Source: Dokdonella_A sp963775445 | GTDB taxonomy: Bacteria; Pseudomonadota; Gammaproteobacteria; Xanthomonadales; Rhodanobacteraceae | Reading direction: 5' to 3' | Assembly: GCA_963775445.1 (NCBI GenBank) | Contig: CAVZIT010000007.1 | Span: forward strand, 62,001-126,000 | DNA length: 64,000 nucleotides | Shown: piece after piece, positions 45,107 to 54,015 of the stretch | Layout: every line of letters starts with the position of its first letter | Numbering within the stretch: position 1 is the first letter of the stretch | Made by a program: the position numbers and the translations under genes | Notes under the pieces: model-generated | The model's input: the letters and a program-made list of their open reading frames with translations, nothing else | Databases searched by the model: none | What the model was told of the DNA's origin: nothing

Positions 45107-45179
45107 GGGCCTGTAGCACAGCGGTCAGTGCAGGAGACTCATAATCTCTTGGTCGCAGGTTCGAATCCTGCCGGGCCCA
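45107..45179 (+). tRNA. tRNA with anticodon CAU (tRNA-Ile2 likely, elongator Met possible)
   Basis: A 73-base cloverleaf folds by eye. A 7-bp acceptor stem pairs 45107-45113 with 45172-45178 (one G-U), followed by the D stem GCAC/GTGC, anticodon stem GGAGA/TCTCT with loop CTCATAA, and the T arm GCAGGTTCGAATCCTGC. The 3' CCA is not encoded; the next bases are TCA. The anticodon arm and variable region (GACTCATAATC.CTTGGTCGC) resemble E. coli ileX more than metT, so a lysidine-modified tRNA-Ile2 is my first choice. Confidence 0.85.
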
Positions 45180-45287
45180 TCACGCATCATCCATGCGCAA
45201 CCGCAGCGCATGTGCCGTGCCGCAAGGGTTCCCCTGCAACCTGCATGATGCGGTAACCTGTATCCGGAGCACATCCAGGAAAGCGTC

Positions 45288-45800
45288 ATGTCGAACGCCG
45301 CCGTCGCGTTCCTCGATCAGATCGATGCCAGGCTCGCAGTCCTCGATCGCGAACTCGCGGAAGCGCAGTCCATGCACGACGTCGCGTGGGTCCTGTGTGA
45401 ATTCACCGGCCGGCAACTCGAGCTGGCCGATGTCGTCGTCTATCTGCTCGATGGTGATGGCAGTTTGAGTCAGTACGCGGCGTGGGGACCCAAGCGCGCA
45501 GCCGACCACGTTCTCGAATCGCGCATTCGCCTGATGCCAGGTGAGGGCATTGTCGGGACTTGCGCGGAGCAGGGCCGGTCGCTGCGTATCGTCGATGCAT
45601 CGCAGGATCCCCGCTATATCAGAGACGATCAGCCGAACCGCTCGGAACTGGCGGTGCCGATCATCGGCAATGGCAAGTTGATTGGCGTCCTTGACAGCGA
45701 ACATCCGGATCGCGATTTCTACGACGCAGATCACGAGCGCGTCGTGCTTGCCATCGCCCAGCGCGGTGCATCGCGGTTTTCCGCGCTGCCGGTCCGATAG
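45288..45800 (+). CDS. GAF-domain protein
   Basis: 170 residues, essentially one GAF domain (about 25-160) with VVVYLLDGDGSLSQYAAWG, GEGIVGTCAEQGRSLRIVDASQDPRY and LAVPIIGNGKLIGVLDSEH. No output domain, signal peptide or membrane helix, so it may be a small-molecule sensor acting in trans. AGGAAAG precedes the ATG. It lies 108 bases after the tRNA and 443 bases before the hydrolase gene. Ligand unknown. Confidence 0.85.
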   Translation: MSNAAVAFLDQIDARLAVLDRELAEAQSMHDVAWVLCEFTGRQLELADVVVYLLDGDGSLSQYAAWGPKRAADHVLESRIRLMPGEGIVGTCAEQGRSLRIVDASQDPRYIRDDQPNRSELAVPIIGNGKLIGVLDSEHPDRDFYDADHERVVLAIAQRGASRFSALPVR

Positions 45801-46243
45801 CCGCAGATCGACCGCTGATGTCAGCGCGGCACTTCCCGACGTGTCTGGATACCTCGTCTTGCGAGGCGCCTTGTTGCTGGACACCGCCACGCGGCCGATG
45901 ATCGGAACTGGCGCGACGTCGCCAGACGCACGCCGGCAACGGCGCTGTCGCGTATCATGAGGGTTATTCCGACGCAGGGCGCGTGGCTAAGCATCGACAA
46001 AGGCAGCTTGTCCGACAATCAGATGCTGGTCAATCGGGAACGGAGCAGGATGCCGCTCGAATCAGTCAGGTCGCTTATGCAGAACGTTCTATCCAGACTC
46101 GGCATTCGCGGCGTCGGAAACACGCCGTCACGAGGATTGGCCGTTTTCCTGGCGGCGCAGTCGCCGCGCTGGACTGCAACCTTTGTGGTGGCACCGATGT
46201 GTCGGTCGTCTGCTGGCCCGCTGTCGGCCAATGGAATCGGTGA
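45801..46243. other. 443-base stretch with no supportable gene
   Basis: Short open frames occur on both strands, but none has a recognisable domain, good ribosome site or amino-acid composition of a real protein. No terminator or repeat is evident. The 3' end must carry the start signals for the hydrolase at 46244. Confidence 0.4.
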
Positions 46244-47107
46244 ATGATCAAGCCGTCACACTTCAAGCTGCCGGGTGGGCGCTCGGGCGTGCTGCTCATC
46301 CACGGCTTGACCGGCACACCGACCGAAATGCGCTTCGTCGGCAACGGCTTGAATCGCGCAGGGTTCACGGTCCATGGCATGCAGCTTGCCGGTCATTGCG
46401 GCGATGCATCGGATCTGCTGGCGACCGGCTGGCGAGACTGGTACGCAAGCGCCTGCGAGGCCGCCGAAGAGCTTCGATCACGGGTTGATCACCTGTTCGT
46501 CGCGGGTCTCTCGATGGGCGCACTGCTCGCGCTCATGCTCGCGATCGACCGTCCAGGAGAGGTCGACGGGCTCGGACTCTTCGGCACCACGTTTTTCTAC
46601 GATGGCTGGACAATTCCGCCTATCGCCCGACTATCGTTTCTGCTGCCACTGGCGACTCGTCTCGGCATCGGGCGCACGCGCACGTTCTTCGAAAGCCATC
46701 CCTACGGGATCAAGGACGACCGGCTGCGCGAGCGCATCGCGGGCAGCATGCTTGCCGGCGACAGCGCGGCCGCTGGCCTGCCCGGAAATCCTTGGTTGTC
46801 GCTGGCCGAATTGCAGCGACTCGCCTCGCGCGTACGTGATCGCCTCCATCGCGTGCATGCCCCATGTCTGATTGCGCACGCTTCGCAAGATGACGTGGCG
46901 AGTCTACGCAATGCGCGCATCGTGCAACGCGGCGTGCGCGGCGCGGTGGAAATGCTGGTGCTCGAAAACAGCTACCACATGATCACGATCGACCAGGAAC
47001 GGGGCAAGCTCATCGAACGCGCAGCGGCATTCTTCGCAGGTATCGCCGATCGTGTGCCTGCTGAGGCATCGGCACCCGCATCCGACCAGATTGCGATCGC
47101 GGGCTGA
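46244..47107 (+). CDS. Alpha/beta hydrolase (esterase/thioesterase-like)
   Basis: 287 residues. An oxyanion-hole stretch, GVLLIHGLTGTPTEMRF, is near residue 15. The nucleophile elbow GLSMG is near residue 88, the acidic residue in HASQDDVA near residue 210, and the catalytic His in NSYHMITID near residue 246, so the triad is complete. It resembles monoacylglycerol-lipase/carboxylesterase-type proteins. It is the first gene of a plus-strand set with a free ACP and a ketoacyl synthase, so release of an acyl chain from ACP is a plausible but unproven role. No signal peptide. Confidence 0.8.
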   Translation: MIKPSHFKLPGGRSGVLLIHGLTGTPTEMRFVGNGLNRAGFTVHGMQLAGHCGDASDLLATGWRDWYASACEAAEELRSRVDHLFVAGLSMGALLALMLAIDRPGEVDGLGLFGTTFFYDGWTIPPIARLSFLLPLATRLGIGRTRTFFESHPYGIKDDRLRERIAGSMLAGDSAAAGLPGNPWLSLAELQRLASRVRDRLHRVHAPCLIAHASQDDVASLRNARIVQRGVRGAVEMLVLENSYHMITIDQERGKLIERAAAFFAGIADRVPAEASAPASDQIAIAG

Positions 47108-47446
47108 CGAATTGTTGTCTCTGCCGGCTCAATCGACACTTGCGCACGCCGGGGGCGGGATCGGCTGTTTCCGGGGGCGAACCCCGGTAAGCGCGTACGT
47201 TCACCAGACGCCTCGATTTGCCTCAGATCTCCTGATCGACCCTCGGCGGGCTGGCGCAAACATCCTGGCTCGTTCATCATCGTGGGGCGGATCTCGATGC
47301 CAGGACCGGATCGTCCAGTAGCGCAGCGTCCCGAATTGATCACGAAACGGCGCCGACAATAGCCAGATCCGACCACGCGTGCGCGAGCCGGGCATCCGCC
47401 CGCCCGGCTCGGAATTGTTTATTGGTACTTGCAGGAGAACGACTGG
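47108..47446. other. 339-base stretch without a gene before the ACP
   Basis: No open frame with recognisable protein sequence lies here on either strand. The region ends with the AGGAGA ribosome site of the ACP gene at about 47433. It could hold a promoter for ACP-KS; I could not identify one with confidence, nor a clear terminator for the hydrolase. Confidence 0.4.
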
Positions 47447-47722
47447 ATGAGCAGCGTGCAGGAAACCGTTTTCGGCATCATCGCCAAGGAGTCGGGCATT
47501 GATCCGGACCGCATCACGCTCGATTCGACCCTCAAGCAGCTGGATATCGAGTCGCTCGATGCGGTGCAGATACTTTTCGAGATCGAGGATCATTTCAAGA
47601 TCCAGATGCCGGATCGCGATCCGGATTTCGACACCGAATCGGTCAGGGGGCTGGTGGAGACCGTGGAGCGATTGCTCGCCGCCAAGGAGCCCGTGCCGAT
47701 GGACGCGCAAGATCAGGGTTGA
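47447..47722 (+). CDS. Discrete acyl carrier protein
   Basis: 91 residues. The phosphopantetheine site is Ser36 in LDIESLDAVQ, followed by ILFEIEDHFKI, the standard ACP helix 2. It is not the fatty-acid acpP: the attachment motif is ESLD rather than DSLD, the tail is longer and the neighbours are different. The ATG at 47447 has AGGAGA ideally placed. The ketoacyl synthase follows 9 bases after the stop, as in specialised ACP/KS pairs such as NodF/NodE. Confidence 0.92.
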   Translation: MSSVQETVFGIIAKESGIDPDRITLDSTLKQLDIESLDAVQILFEIEDHFKIQMPDRDPDFDTESVRGLVETVERLLAAKEPVPMDAQDQG

Positions 47723-47731
47723 GGGGTCCCC

Positions 47732-48949
47732 GTGAACCGTCGTGTCGTTGTCACCGGCATGGGTACGATCAGTGCACTCGGTCACGATGCAAGCAATGGC
47801 TGGCGCGCGATGCGCGAAGGTGCGAGCGCGATCAGTGCCCTTCGCGGTTTTGATGACCACGACATGCGTGTGCGCATCGCTGCTCAAGTGCGCGATTTCA
47901 ATCCGACTGCCCACTTTGAAGGAAAAAGGTTGTTGCTGCTCGACCGGGTGTCGCAGTTCGCCTTGGTCGCCGCGCGCGAGGCCGTCGCGCAATCCGGTCT
48001 GGATTTCCGTGCCGACGGACTCGGCCAGCGCAGCGCGTGCATCATCGGTACCGGCACGGGCGGCGAGCAGACCAACGATGAAGCCTCGCGACGCCTGTAT
48101 GCCGAAGCCAATCCGCGCCTGCATCCGCTTTCGATCATCCGCCGCATGGTCAACGCACCGGCGGCGCAACTGTCGATCGAGTTCGGCGTTGCCGGGCCGA
48201 CATTTGCGGTATCGAGCGCCTGTGCTTCTGCAAACCATGCGCTCGCCCAGGCGTTTTCGCTGGTGCGCAGCGGCACCGTTGATGCCGCGCTTGCTGGAGG
48301 TACCGAGGCCTGCCTAACGCTGGGCGTACTTCGCGCCTGGGAAGCGATGCGTGTGCTCGCCGACGACACGTGCCGACCTTTCTGCAAGCAGCGTCGCGGC
48401 TTGGTGCTGGGCGAAGGCGCCGGCGTGTTCGTACTGGAGGAATTCGATCATGCCCGCGCGCGCGGCGCCGACATACTCGCCGAGTTTGCGGGCGCCGGCA
48501 TGAGCGCTGATGCCGGGGATATTGTCATGCCTTCGGTTGACGGAGCAGCACGCGCGATGCAAGCCGCGCTGGACGACGCCAGACTGGATGCGATCCAGGT
48601 CGACTACATCAACGCCCACGGCACCGGCACACCCGCCAACGACCCGACGGAGACCAAGGCAATCCGGCAGGTATTCGGTGTGCACGCGGACCGACTCGCC
48701 GTGTCCTCAACCAAGTCCATGCACGGCCACGCGCTCGGCGCCGCCGGCGCGCTGGAGCTGGTTGCGGTATTGGGCGCTCTGCGCGACAGCATTGTCCCAC
48801 CCACAGCCAATTTTCTCGACGCCGATCCGGAATGCGACCTTGATTACGTGCCCAATGACGCGCGCGATCAAAACGTGCGGGCCGCGCTGTCCAATGCGTT
48901 CGCCTTCGGCGGCCTCAACGCGGTCCTCCTGTTCAAGCGCGCCCCATGA
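47732..48949 (+). CDS. Beta-ketoacyl-ACP synthase, FabF-like, paired with the ACP
   Basis: 405 residues from a GTG with GAGGGG upstream. Full catalytic triad: Cys164 in VSSACASANHA, His296 in INAHGTGTPAND, His333 in STKSMHGHALGAAG. The sequence is closer to FabF/KS-II enzymes than to FabB or FabH. It is a second, different KS from the aryl-polyene one at 9709. Its coupling to a dedicated ACP suggests a specialised chain elongation. It converges on the aminotransferase gene, with 36 bases between the stops. Confidence 0.9.
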   Translation: MNRRVVVTGMGTISALGHDASNGWRAMREGASAISALRGFDDHDMRVRIAAQVRDFNPTAHFEGKRLLLLDRVSQFALVAAREAVAQSGLDFRADGLGQRSACIIGTGTGGEQTNDEASRRLYAEANPRLHPLSIIRRMVNAPAAQLSIEFGVAGPTFAVSSACASANHALAQAFSLVRSGTVDAALAGGTEACLTLGVLRAWEAMRVLADDTCRPFCKQRRGLVLGEGAGVFVLEEFDHARARGADILAEFAGAGMSADAGDIVMPSVDGAARAMQAALDDARLDAIQVDYINAHGTGTPANDPTETKAIRQVFGVHADRLAVSSTKSMHGHALGAAGALELVAVLGALRDSIVPPTANFLDADPECDLDYVPNDARDQNVRAALSNAFAFGGLNAVLLFKRAP

Positions 48950-48985
48950 GGGCACCCGGATCGCTTGCGGCTGGCTCGCATCCCG

Positions 48986-50356
48986 TCATTGCTGGCGCTT
49001 CGCCCGCGTAAGCAACTGATCCAGCAACGCGATGCCAAGATCGATTTCCTCGTCGCTGATGTGCAGGGACGGCGCGAAAGTGATCACGTTCTTGTAATAG
49101 CCACCGACGTCGAGCACCAGGCCGATCCTGCTGCCCTGGTGTTGCAGTTCGCCGGCGAGCCCGATGTCGACCATGCGATCGAGCAATTGCTTGCTGGGGG
49201 TGAACCCATCGGCTTGGCAGATTTCTGCGCGCAGGGCGAGACCCAGACCGTCGACGTCGCCGATTTCCTTGTGGCGCTTCTGCAGATCCAGCAAACCGTC
49301 GAGGAAGTGCTTGCCCTTGGCCATCACCATCGCCTCGTAATCGGTTTCGGCCAGCATCTTCATGGTTTCGAGGCCGACGCCGGTACCCAGGGGATTGGAA
49401 GCGAATGTCGAGTGCGTCGACCCAGGCGGAAACACAGTCGGATTTATCAGTTCCTCGCGCGCCCAGATGCCGGCCAGGGGATTCAGGCCGTTGGTCAGTG
49501 CCTTGCCGAACACCAGTACGTCGGGTTTTACGCCGAAGTGTTCGATCGCCCACAATTTGCCGGTTCGGAAAAACCCCATCTGGATCTCATCGACCACCAG
49601 CAGGATTCCGTACTGGTCCAGCACCTTCTTCAGACCGCTGAAGAAGTTCGGTGGCGGGATCACATAGCCGCCGGTACCCTGCACGGCCTCGACGTAGAAG
49701 GCAGCGTATTCGCACTGCTGTGCTTTCGGATCCCACACTCCGTTGTACTCGGTCTCGAACAGGCGCCTGAATTTGGCGACGCAGTGCTCTCCGTATTCCT
49801 CCTTCGACATGCCCTTCGGCCCGCGAAAGTGATATGGAAATTCGACGAACTGGGCACGATCGAAGTGACCGTAGCGCCGGCGATAGCGGTAGCTAGAAGT
49901 GATTGCCGATGCCCCGAGCGTGCGCCCGTGGTAGCCGCCCTCGAACGCAAACACCAGGCTTTTGCCATTCGACGCGTTGCGCACCAACTTCAGCGAATCC
50001 TCCACCGATTGCGAACCACCGACATTGAAATGCACGCGGCCCTTGTTGCCCCATTTTTTTTCCGCGTCCTGCGCGATGATCGTCGCCAGTTCGATCTTGG
50101 TGGGGTGCAGATACTGGCTGGCCAATTGCGGCAAGGTGTCGATCTGCCTTTTCAATGCATCGTTCAGGCGCGGATTGGCATAACCGAAACTGACGGCTGA
50201 ATACCACATCTGCAAATCGAGAAAGCGTGTGCCGGCTGCGTCGTACAGCCAGCTGCCCTCACAACGCTCGAATATTTTTGGGGGTTCGCTGTAGTGAACG
50301 GTGTCGCCAAAAGAGCAATAGCGGGCTTCATCAGCCAGAAGTTCGGCGTTGCGCAT
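48986..50356 (-). CDS. Class III PLP-dependent aminotransferase
   Basis: 456 residues. PLP-lysine Lys285 in VLVFGKALTNG, the Asp-Glu pair in LLVVDEIQMGF near residue 256, and the pyridine-ring stack GGYHGRTLGAS. These are hallmarks of fold-I class III (omega/4-aminobutyrate/diaminobutyrate-like) aminotransferases. The ATG at 50356 fits the family start; residues encoded upstream are Arg/Pro-rich and not conserved. Last gene of the exporter operon, 38 bases after the HAD phosphatase. It would put an amino group on an aldehyde or ketone; the substrate is not deducible. Confidence 0.9.
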   Translation of the reverse strand: MRNAELLADEARYCSFGDTVHYSEPPKIFERCEGSWLYDAAGTRFLDLQMWYSAVSFGYANPRLNDALKRQIDTLPQLASQYLHPTKIELATIIAQDAEKKWGNKGRVHFNVGGSQSVEDSLKLVRNASNGKSLVFAFEGGYHGRTLGASAITSSYRYRRRYGHFDRAQFVEFPYHFRGPKGMSKEEYGEHCVAKFRRLFETEYNGVWDPKAQQCEYAAFYVEAVQGTGGYVIPPPNFFSGLKKVLDQYGILLVVDEIQMGFFRTGKLWAIEHFGVKPDVLVFGKALTNGLNPLAGIWAREELINPTVFPPGSTHSTFASNPLGTGVGLETMKMLAETDYEAMVMAKGKHFLDGLLDLQKRHKEIGDVDGLGLALRAEICQADGFTPSKQLLDRMVDIGLAGELQHQGSRIGLVLDVGGYYKNVITFAPSLHISDEEIDLGIALLDQLLTRAKRQQ

Positions 50357-50394
50357 CAGTGGGGTTCCGTCGGGGAAAGTGGATTGGCAGCGCG

Positions 50395-51102
50395 TCAGGA
50401 AGGCTCGCCTTCCGGCATCAGGGCGCGCCGCGGCGCATGCAGGCGGCCGGCAAGGAGGGCAGGCAGCAGGTGCACGGCGTCGGCGAACCCGACGATGGAC
50501 ACGTGCGGCACGTCGGCGTGACGGCAATGTTCAATCAATCGGTGCTTGGCGAACACGAAATCCGCCTCGCCCGCGGCGCAGAAATCGGATGCACCGTCAC
50601 CGATCAGCAGCACTCGACGATGCTTGTTGTGCGCGCGCACCGCGCTGACGCATTTGCAATGGCCACTGGCGATGCGACAAGAGGCATCTGCAAAAGGGGT
50701 TTCCAGCTTCCAGCTGCGTGCGCCGGTCTGTACCAGACGATTGGCCAGCACCGGCAACCAGTCCAATCGGTAACGCGCGAGAATGGTGTGTATCGCGTAA
50801 TCCAGGCCGTCACTGACCACGCGCACCGTGACGCCGGCAGCCATCACGGCTTCGACGAAAGCGGGAAATGCAGGATCGATCCGCAACGTCGCCAGCTCCG
50901 CGTCGATTTGTTCGCGCGACGCGTCGAGCAAGGCGACCTGTCCGGCCATGCATTCTGCGGATCCGATCCGGCCGGTACGCCAAGCGCGTTCCAGCCTTTG
51001 CCAGTCCGGATGCGCGTAGCGCTCCAGCAGGGCATCGGTGGCGTCCTCGATGGCGATGGTGCCATCGAAATCGCACAAGATGTTCCACTTGTTCACCAGC
51101 AT
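50395..51102 (-). CDS. HAD-IB family phosphatase (MtnX-like)
   Basis: 235 residues. HAD motif I is ILCDFDGTIAIEDAT (nucleophile Asp and acid/base Asp), motif II is in VRVVSDGLDYAIH, and motif IV is LLIGDGASDFCAAGEAD. The arrangement resembles MtnX/phosphoserine-phosphatase-type HAD-IB enzymes. No methionine-salvage genes are nearby, so the MtnX reaction is unlikely. Co-transcribed with an aminotransferase, it may dephosphorylate a pathway intermediate. Confidence 0.88.
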   Translation of the reverse strand: MLVNKWNILCDFDGTIAIEDATDALLERYAHPDWQRLERAWRTGRIGSAECMAGQVALLDASREQIDAELATLRIDPAFPAFVEAVMAAGVTVRVVSDGLDYAIHTILARYRLDWLPVLANRLVQTGARSWKLETPFADASCRIASGHCKCVSAVRAHNKHRRVLLIGDGASDFCAAGEADFVFAKHRLIEHCRHADVPHVSIVGFADAVHLLPALLAGRLHAPRRALMPEGEPS

Positions 51103-51230
51103 CTCCTTCGAGCAAGCCGGGGCAGTCTAGCAAGTTGCACCTTTTTGAATGATTAGGACCGAGCGTGAGCCAGGCTGCTCCGACCGCACTGTTCGAGAAC
51201 GCCGACCTTCGTCGACTTTGCCCGAAGGAA

Positions 51231-52175
51231 TTACCGGGGAAACCGCACCAGCACGCGCGAACCAATGCGCAACCCGGGGGGATTGGCCCCCGTTTCAGAG
51301 CCCGATTTCGATTCCAGACGCAAGACACATTCGACTTCACGCTCGGTGGCGCGTTGCAGTGGATCATCGCTGAGAGTGCCCGGACCAAGCACCTCGCCCA
51401 CCCGCAGTACTGTCGCGCCGTACGTCGGGCCATCACCGGTGTCGCGCACGACCTGCGCGCGCATGCCGGGTGAGATCGCATCGGCGTCGCTTGCATCCAG
51501 CTCGGCGCGCACGATGTGCGGCCGATCCGGCAGAAGATCGAAAAGTGCCGTCCCACCTTGTGCCGGAACGCCCTGTCCGACTTGCACATTGCGATGCACG
51601 ATTCGGCCTGCGATCGGCGCCCGCACCGCGCGCGCATCGACCTCGTAACGCGCTGCGGCGAGGTGCTGACGCGCCGCATCGACGGCTGCTTTGGCGGCGT
51701 CGGATTGTGCATTCAGAACCGCTGCGGTGTCCTGCGCCTCGTCCGCGGCTTCGCCCGTGGCTGCACCCGCTTTGGCGGCAGCGGCAATGAGTGGCGCGCG
51801 TTGGCGCGCGCGATGCAGTTTCGCCCGCAGTTCCGCAGCTTGGGCACGCGCCTTCTCGACCTCGGCCTTGGCAACGGCTACATCGATCTGCGCGGCGCGT
51901 GGATCGAGTTCTGCCAGTACCTCTCCCTTTTTTACATTGTCTCCTTCGTGCACCTTGACAGCCGTGACCACGCCATTCCGGGTGGCGACGATATGGACCA
52001 GGCCGCCCTCGACATCCACGCGACCGCGGGCGATCGCCAGCCACGGCGATTGCGCTGCTGTCGGCGCTGGTCTGGCCCTTTCTCTGCTGGAATCCGCGTG
52101 GCCGGAGCACGCGGCCAACGGCACGATAAGCGCACTGATTTGTGCGAGCTTGCGGCTGCGCGCGAACCTGTTCAC
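51231..52175 (-). CDS. HlyD/MacA-type periplasmic adaptor, lipoprotein
   Basis: 314 residues from GTG at 52175, overlapping the ATPase stop (GTGA). N-terminal lipoprotein signal with lipobox LAAC near residue 23. Lipoyl-like half (GVVTAVKVHEGDNVKKGEVLAELDP), an alpha-helical hairpin (about 90-185) rich in Ala and heptads, the second lipoyl half (RAPIAGRIVHRNVQVGQGV) and a beta-barrel. It bridges the inner-membrane ABC pump and the outer-membrane factor encoded in the same operon. Confidence 0.9.
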   Translation of the reverse strand: MNRFARSRKLAQISALIVPLAACSGHADSSRERARPAPTAAQSPWLAIARGRVDVEGGLVHIVATRNGVVTAVKVHEGDNVKKGEVLAELDPRAAQIDVAVAKAEVEKARAQAAELRAKLHRARQRAPLIAAAAKAGAATGEAADEAQDTAAVLNAQSDAAKAAVDAARQHLAAARYEVDARAVRAPIAGRIVHRNVQVGQGVPAQGGTALFDLLPDRPHIVRAELDASDADAISPGMRAQVVRDTGDGPTYGATVLRVGEVLGPGTLSDDPLQRATEREVECVLRLESKSGSETGANPPGLRIGSRVLVRFPR

Positions 52176-52891
52176 TGTCCGGTCTCCACGTTCGTCGTTT
52201 CCTTGCCCACGTGCCGTCGGTCGCTCAGTATCGCGCCATCCTCCATGGTCATCACGCGATCGGCATGGGCGACCAGGCGCGGATCATGGCTGACACACAA
52301 TACCGTCGTGCCATGCACATGCGCGATTCGGTGCAGGATATCGATCACGATCTGGCCGTTGGCTGCATCCAGTGCGCTGGTCGGCTCGTCGGCAAACAGC
52401 AGTTGCGGGCGCTTGACGAGGGCACGCGCGATGGCCACGCGCTGCTTTTCGCCACCGGAAAGTTCGCTCGGGCGAAGACCGAGGCGCGCGCCAAGTCCGA
52501 CTTCCTCCAGTGTGACACGTGCTAGAGAAACGGCAGTGGCATCGTCGATACCCAAATAGCCCAGCGGCAACATCACTTGTTCCAGCGCGGTCAGGGCAGG
52601 GAAAAGATTGAAACCCTGAAAAATAAAGCCGGTGTGTCGCAAACGAAACCGATCCAGCTCTTTCCGGGTACCGCTCCACAAATCCGCGTCCAGCGCGGCC
52701 ACGCTGCCCCCATCGGGACGTTGCAGACCGGACAGGATCGACAACAAGGTGCTCTTGCCGCAGCCGGACGGGCCCGAGATCAGGGTAAGTTGCGCGGCGT
52801 CCACGCTCAGCGACAACCCCCGCAGGATTTCCGTACGCACGTGGCCGCTGACGTAGGCCTTGCGCAGACCCTTGGCTATCAGGGCGCTCAC
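52172..52891 (-). CDS. ABC transporter ATPase, MacB/LolD-type
   Basis: 239 residues from GTG at 52891, overlapping the permease stop. Walker A GPSGCGKST, Q-loop FQGFNLF, signature LSGGEKQR, Walker B LLFADEPTSAL and the switch His in VSHDPR are all intact. It groups by eye with the LolD/MacB/FtsE subfamily that powers mechanotransmission rather than import. Start and stop are both coupled to neighbours by 4-base overlaps. Confidence 0.93.
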   Translation of the reverse strand: MSALIAKGLRKAYVSGHVRTEILRGLSLSVDAAQLTLISGPSGCGKSTLLSILSGLQRPDGGSVAALDADLWSGTRKELDRFRLRHTGFIFQGFNLFPALTALEQVMLPLGYLGIDDATAVSLARVTLEEVGLGARLGLRPSELSGGEKQRVAIARALVKRPQLLFADEPTSALDAANGQIVIDILHRIAHVHGTTVLCVSHDPRLVAHADRVMTMEDGAILSDRRHVGKETTNVETGQ

Positions 52892-54015
52892 CGCAGCAGC
52901 AAGGCTGGATCGGCATGACGCAACGCGCGCACGGCGCCCAGACCGGAAACCAGGGCAATGCCCATCACCAGCGCCGCGCAGACCAGCGCGCTCAATGCAT
53001 TCAGACTCACCGGGACATCCTGCGTGCGCGCCAAGGCAATCAGCATCGCGCTGAACGCACCGCCGATAATCAGTCCGAACAGGCCGATCCACGCAGCCTG
53101 CGCCAGTACGACCCGGCGCAAAGCACCGAGCCCCACGCCCAACGCATGCAGGGTCGCATATTCCCGGATCGAGCCAGCGACCGCGGCCATCAGGGTCTGA
53201 GAGGTGATCAGCGCGCCAACGGCGAACACCACCGCGGCAAGGAATATCACGCCCAATCCCGCACCAGTCTGGAACATCCAGTAAAGCACCGCCCGGCGCG
53301 CGAACGCATCACGCGTCCACGCTTCATACTGCCCTTGTGCATCGAGGTTCAAGGAGCTGGCCACCGCGGCCGCATCGGTGCCAGGTTTCAATTCGGCCAC
53401 GTAATAGGCGACCCGAGCGCCGCCGGTGTCGGTGTCGAGCATCCGTGCGGTCGCCAGGGACGCAACCACATTGACGCCCCCGAGTGCGCGCAGCCCATGA
53501 CCTGTCCCAACAATTCTCACAAGTTGACCGTTGATCAATGCCTGACCACCGATCGCCACGCCGAGTTTCGGCAGATCGCCGCGATCGACGATGACGCCGC
53601 CCGGCTCGCGCAGCAACGCGCGCTGCTCCGCCGTCAGCACGTCCGCAAACATCATTCCGTCAGCGCGAGGATCGATACCAGAGACGAATACCGACACGCC
53701 GCCGGTGCCCGCCGGCCCGCGCCAGTCGCCGCTGACCCAGGCGAACGGTTCGACGCGCCGCACATCAGGATTCATCAGTAAACGGGTCTGCGTCTGCGCC
53801 GCAATCGGCCGCCCGAGTTCGACGCTCTGCGTTCCCGGATGCCCGACCCAAAGGTCGGCACTGGACGCGGTGATGTAAACCGCGGCCGACCCGAAGATCC
53901 CGAACACCAACGCCGCTTGCATCATCAACAGCAGGCCGGAAAACGCCACTGCGAATGCCGAAGGCAAAAAACGGCGCCATTCGTACTGCAACGTCCTTCG
54001 GGCCAGCGGAACCAT
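52888..54015 (-). CDS. FtsX/MacB-type ABC permease
   Basis: 375 residues. One N-terminal membrane helix (about 18-45), a large periplasmic domain (about 46-255), then three C-terminal helices (about 262-285, 310-330, 345-365), the four-helix FtsX/MacB plan. The segment SQTLMAAVAGSIREYATLHALGVG is typical of the FtsX core. Its ATG shares one base with the upstream outer-membrane-factor stop. A homodimer with the ATPase would form a MacB-like pump. Confidence 0.9.
   Translation of the reverse strand: MVPLARRTLQYEWRRFLPSAFAVAFSGLLLMMQAALVFGIFGSAAVYITASSADLWVGHPGTQSVELGRPIAAQTQTRLLMNPDVRRVEPFAWVSGDWRGPAGTGGVSVFVSGIDPRADGMMFADVLTAEQRALLREPGGVIVDRGDLPKLGVAIGGQALINGQLVRIVGTGHGLRALGGVNVVASLATARMLDTDTGGARVAYYVAELKPGTDAAAVASSLNLDAQGQYEAWTRDAFARRAVLYWMFQTGAGLGVIFLAAVVFAVGALITSQTLMAAVAGSIREYATLHALGVGLGALRRVVLAQAAWIGLFGLIIGGAFSAMLIALARTQDVPVSLNALSALVCAALVMGIALVSGLGAVRALRHADPALLLR

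Noticed and set aside
45957..46247. Possible 96-residue gene before the hydrolase
   Set aside because: No ribosome site, no domain, and another overlapping frame is equally open.
47201..48238. 345-codon minus-strand frame opposite ACP/KS
   Set aside because: Opposite two genes with intact active-site motifs; no family-like sequence in the frame.
50395..51102. Methionine-salvage MtnX function for the HAD protein
   Set aside because: No other salvage genes nearby; the gene is co-directional with an exporter and aminotransferase instead.
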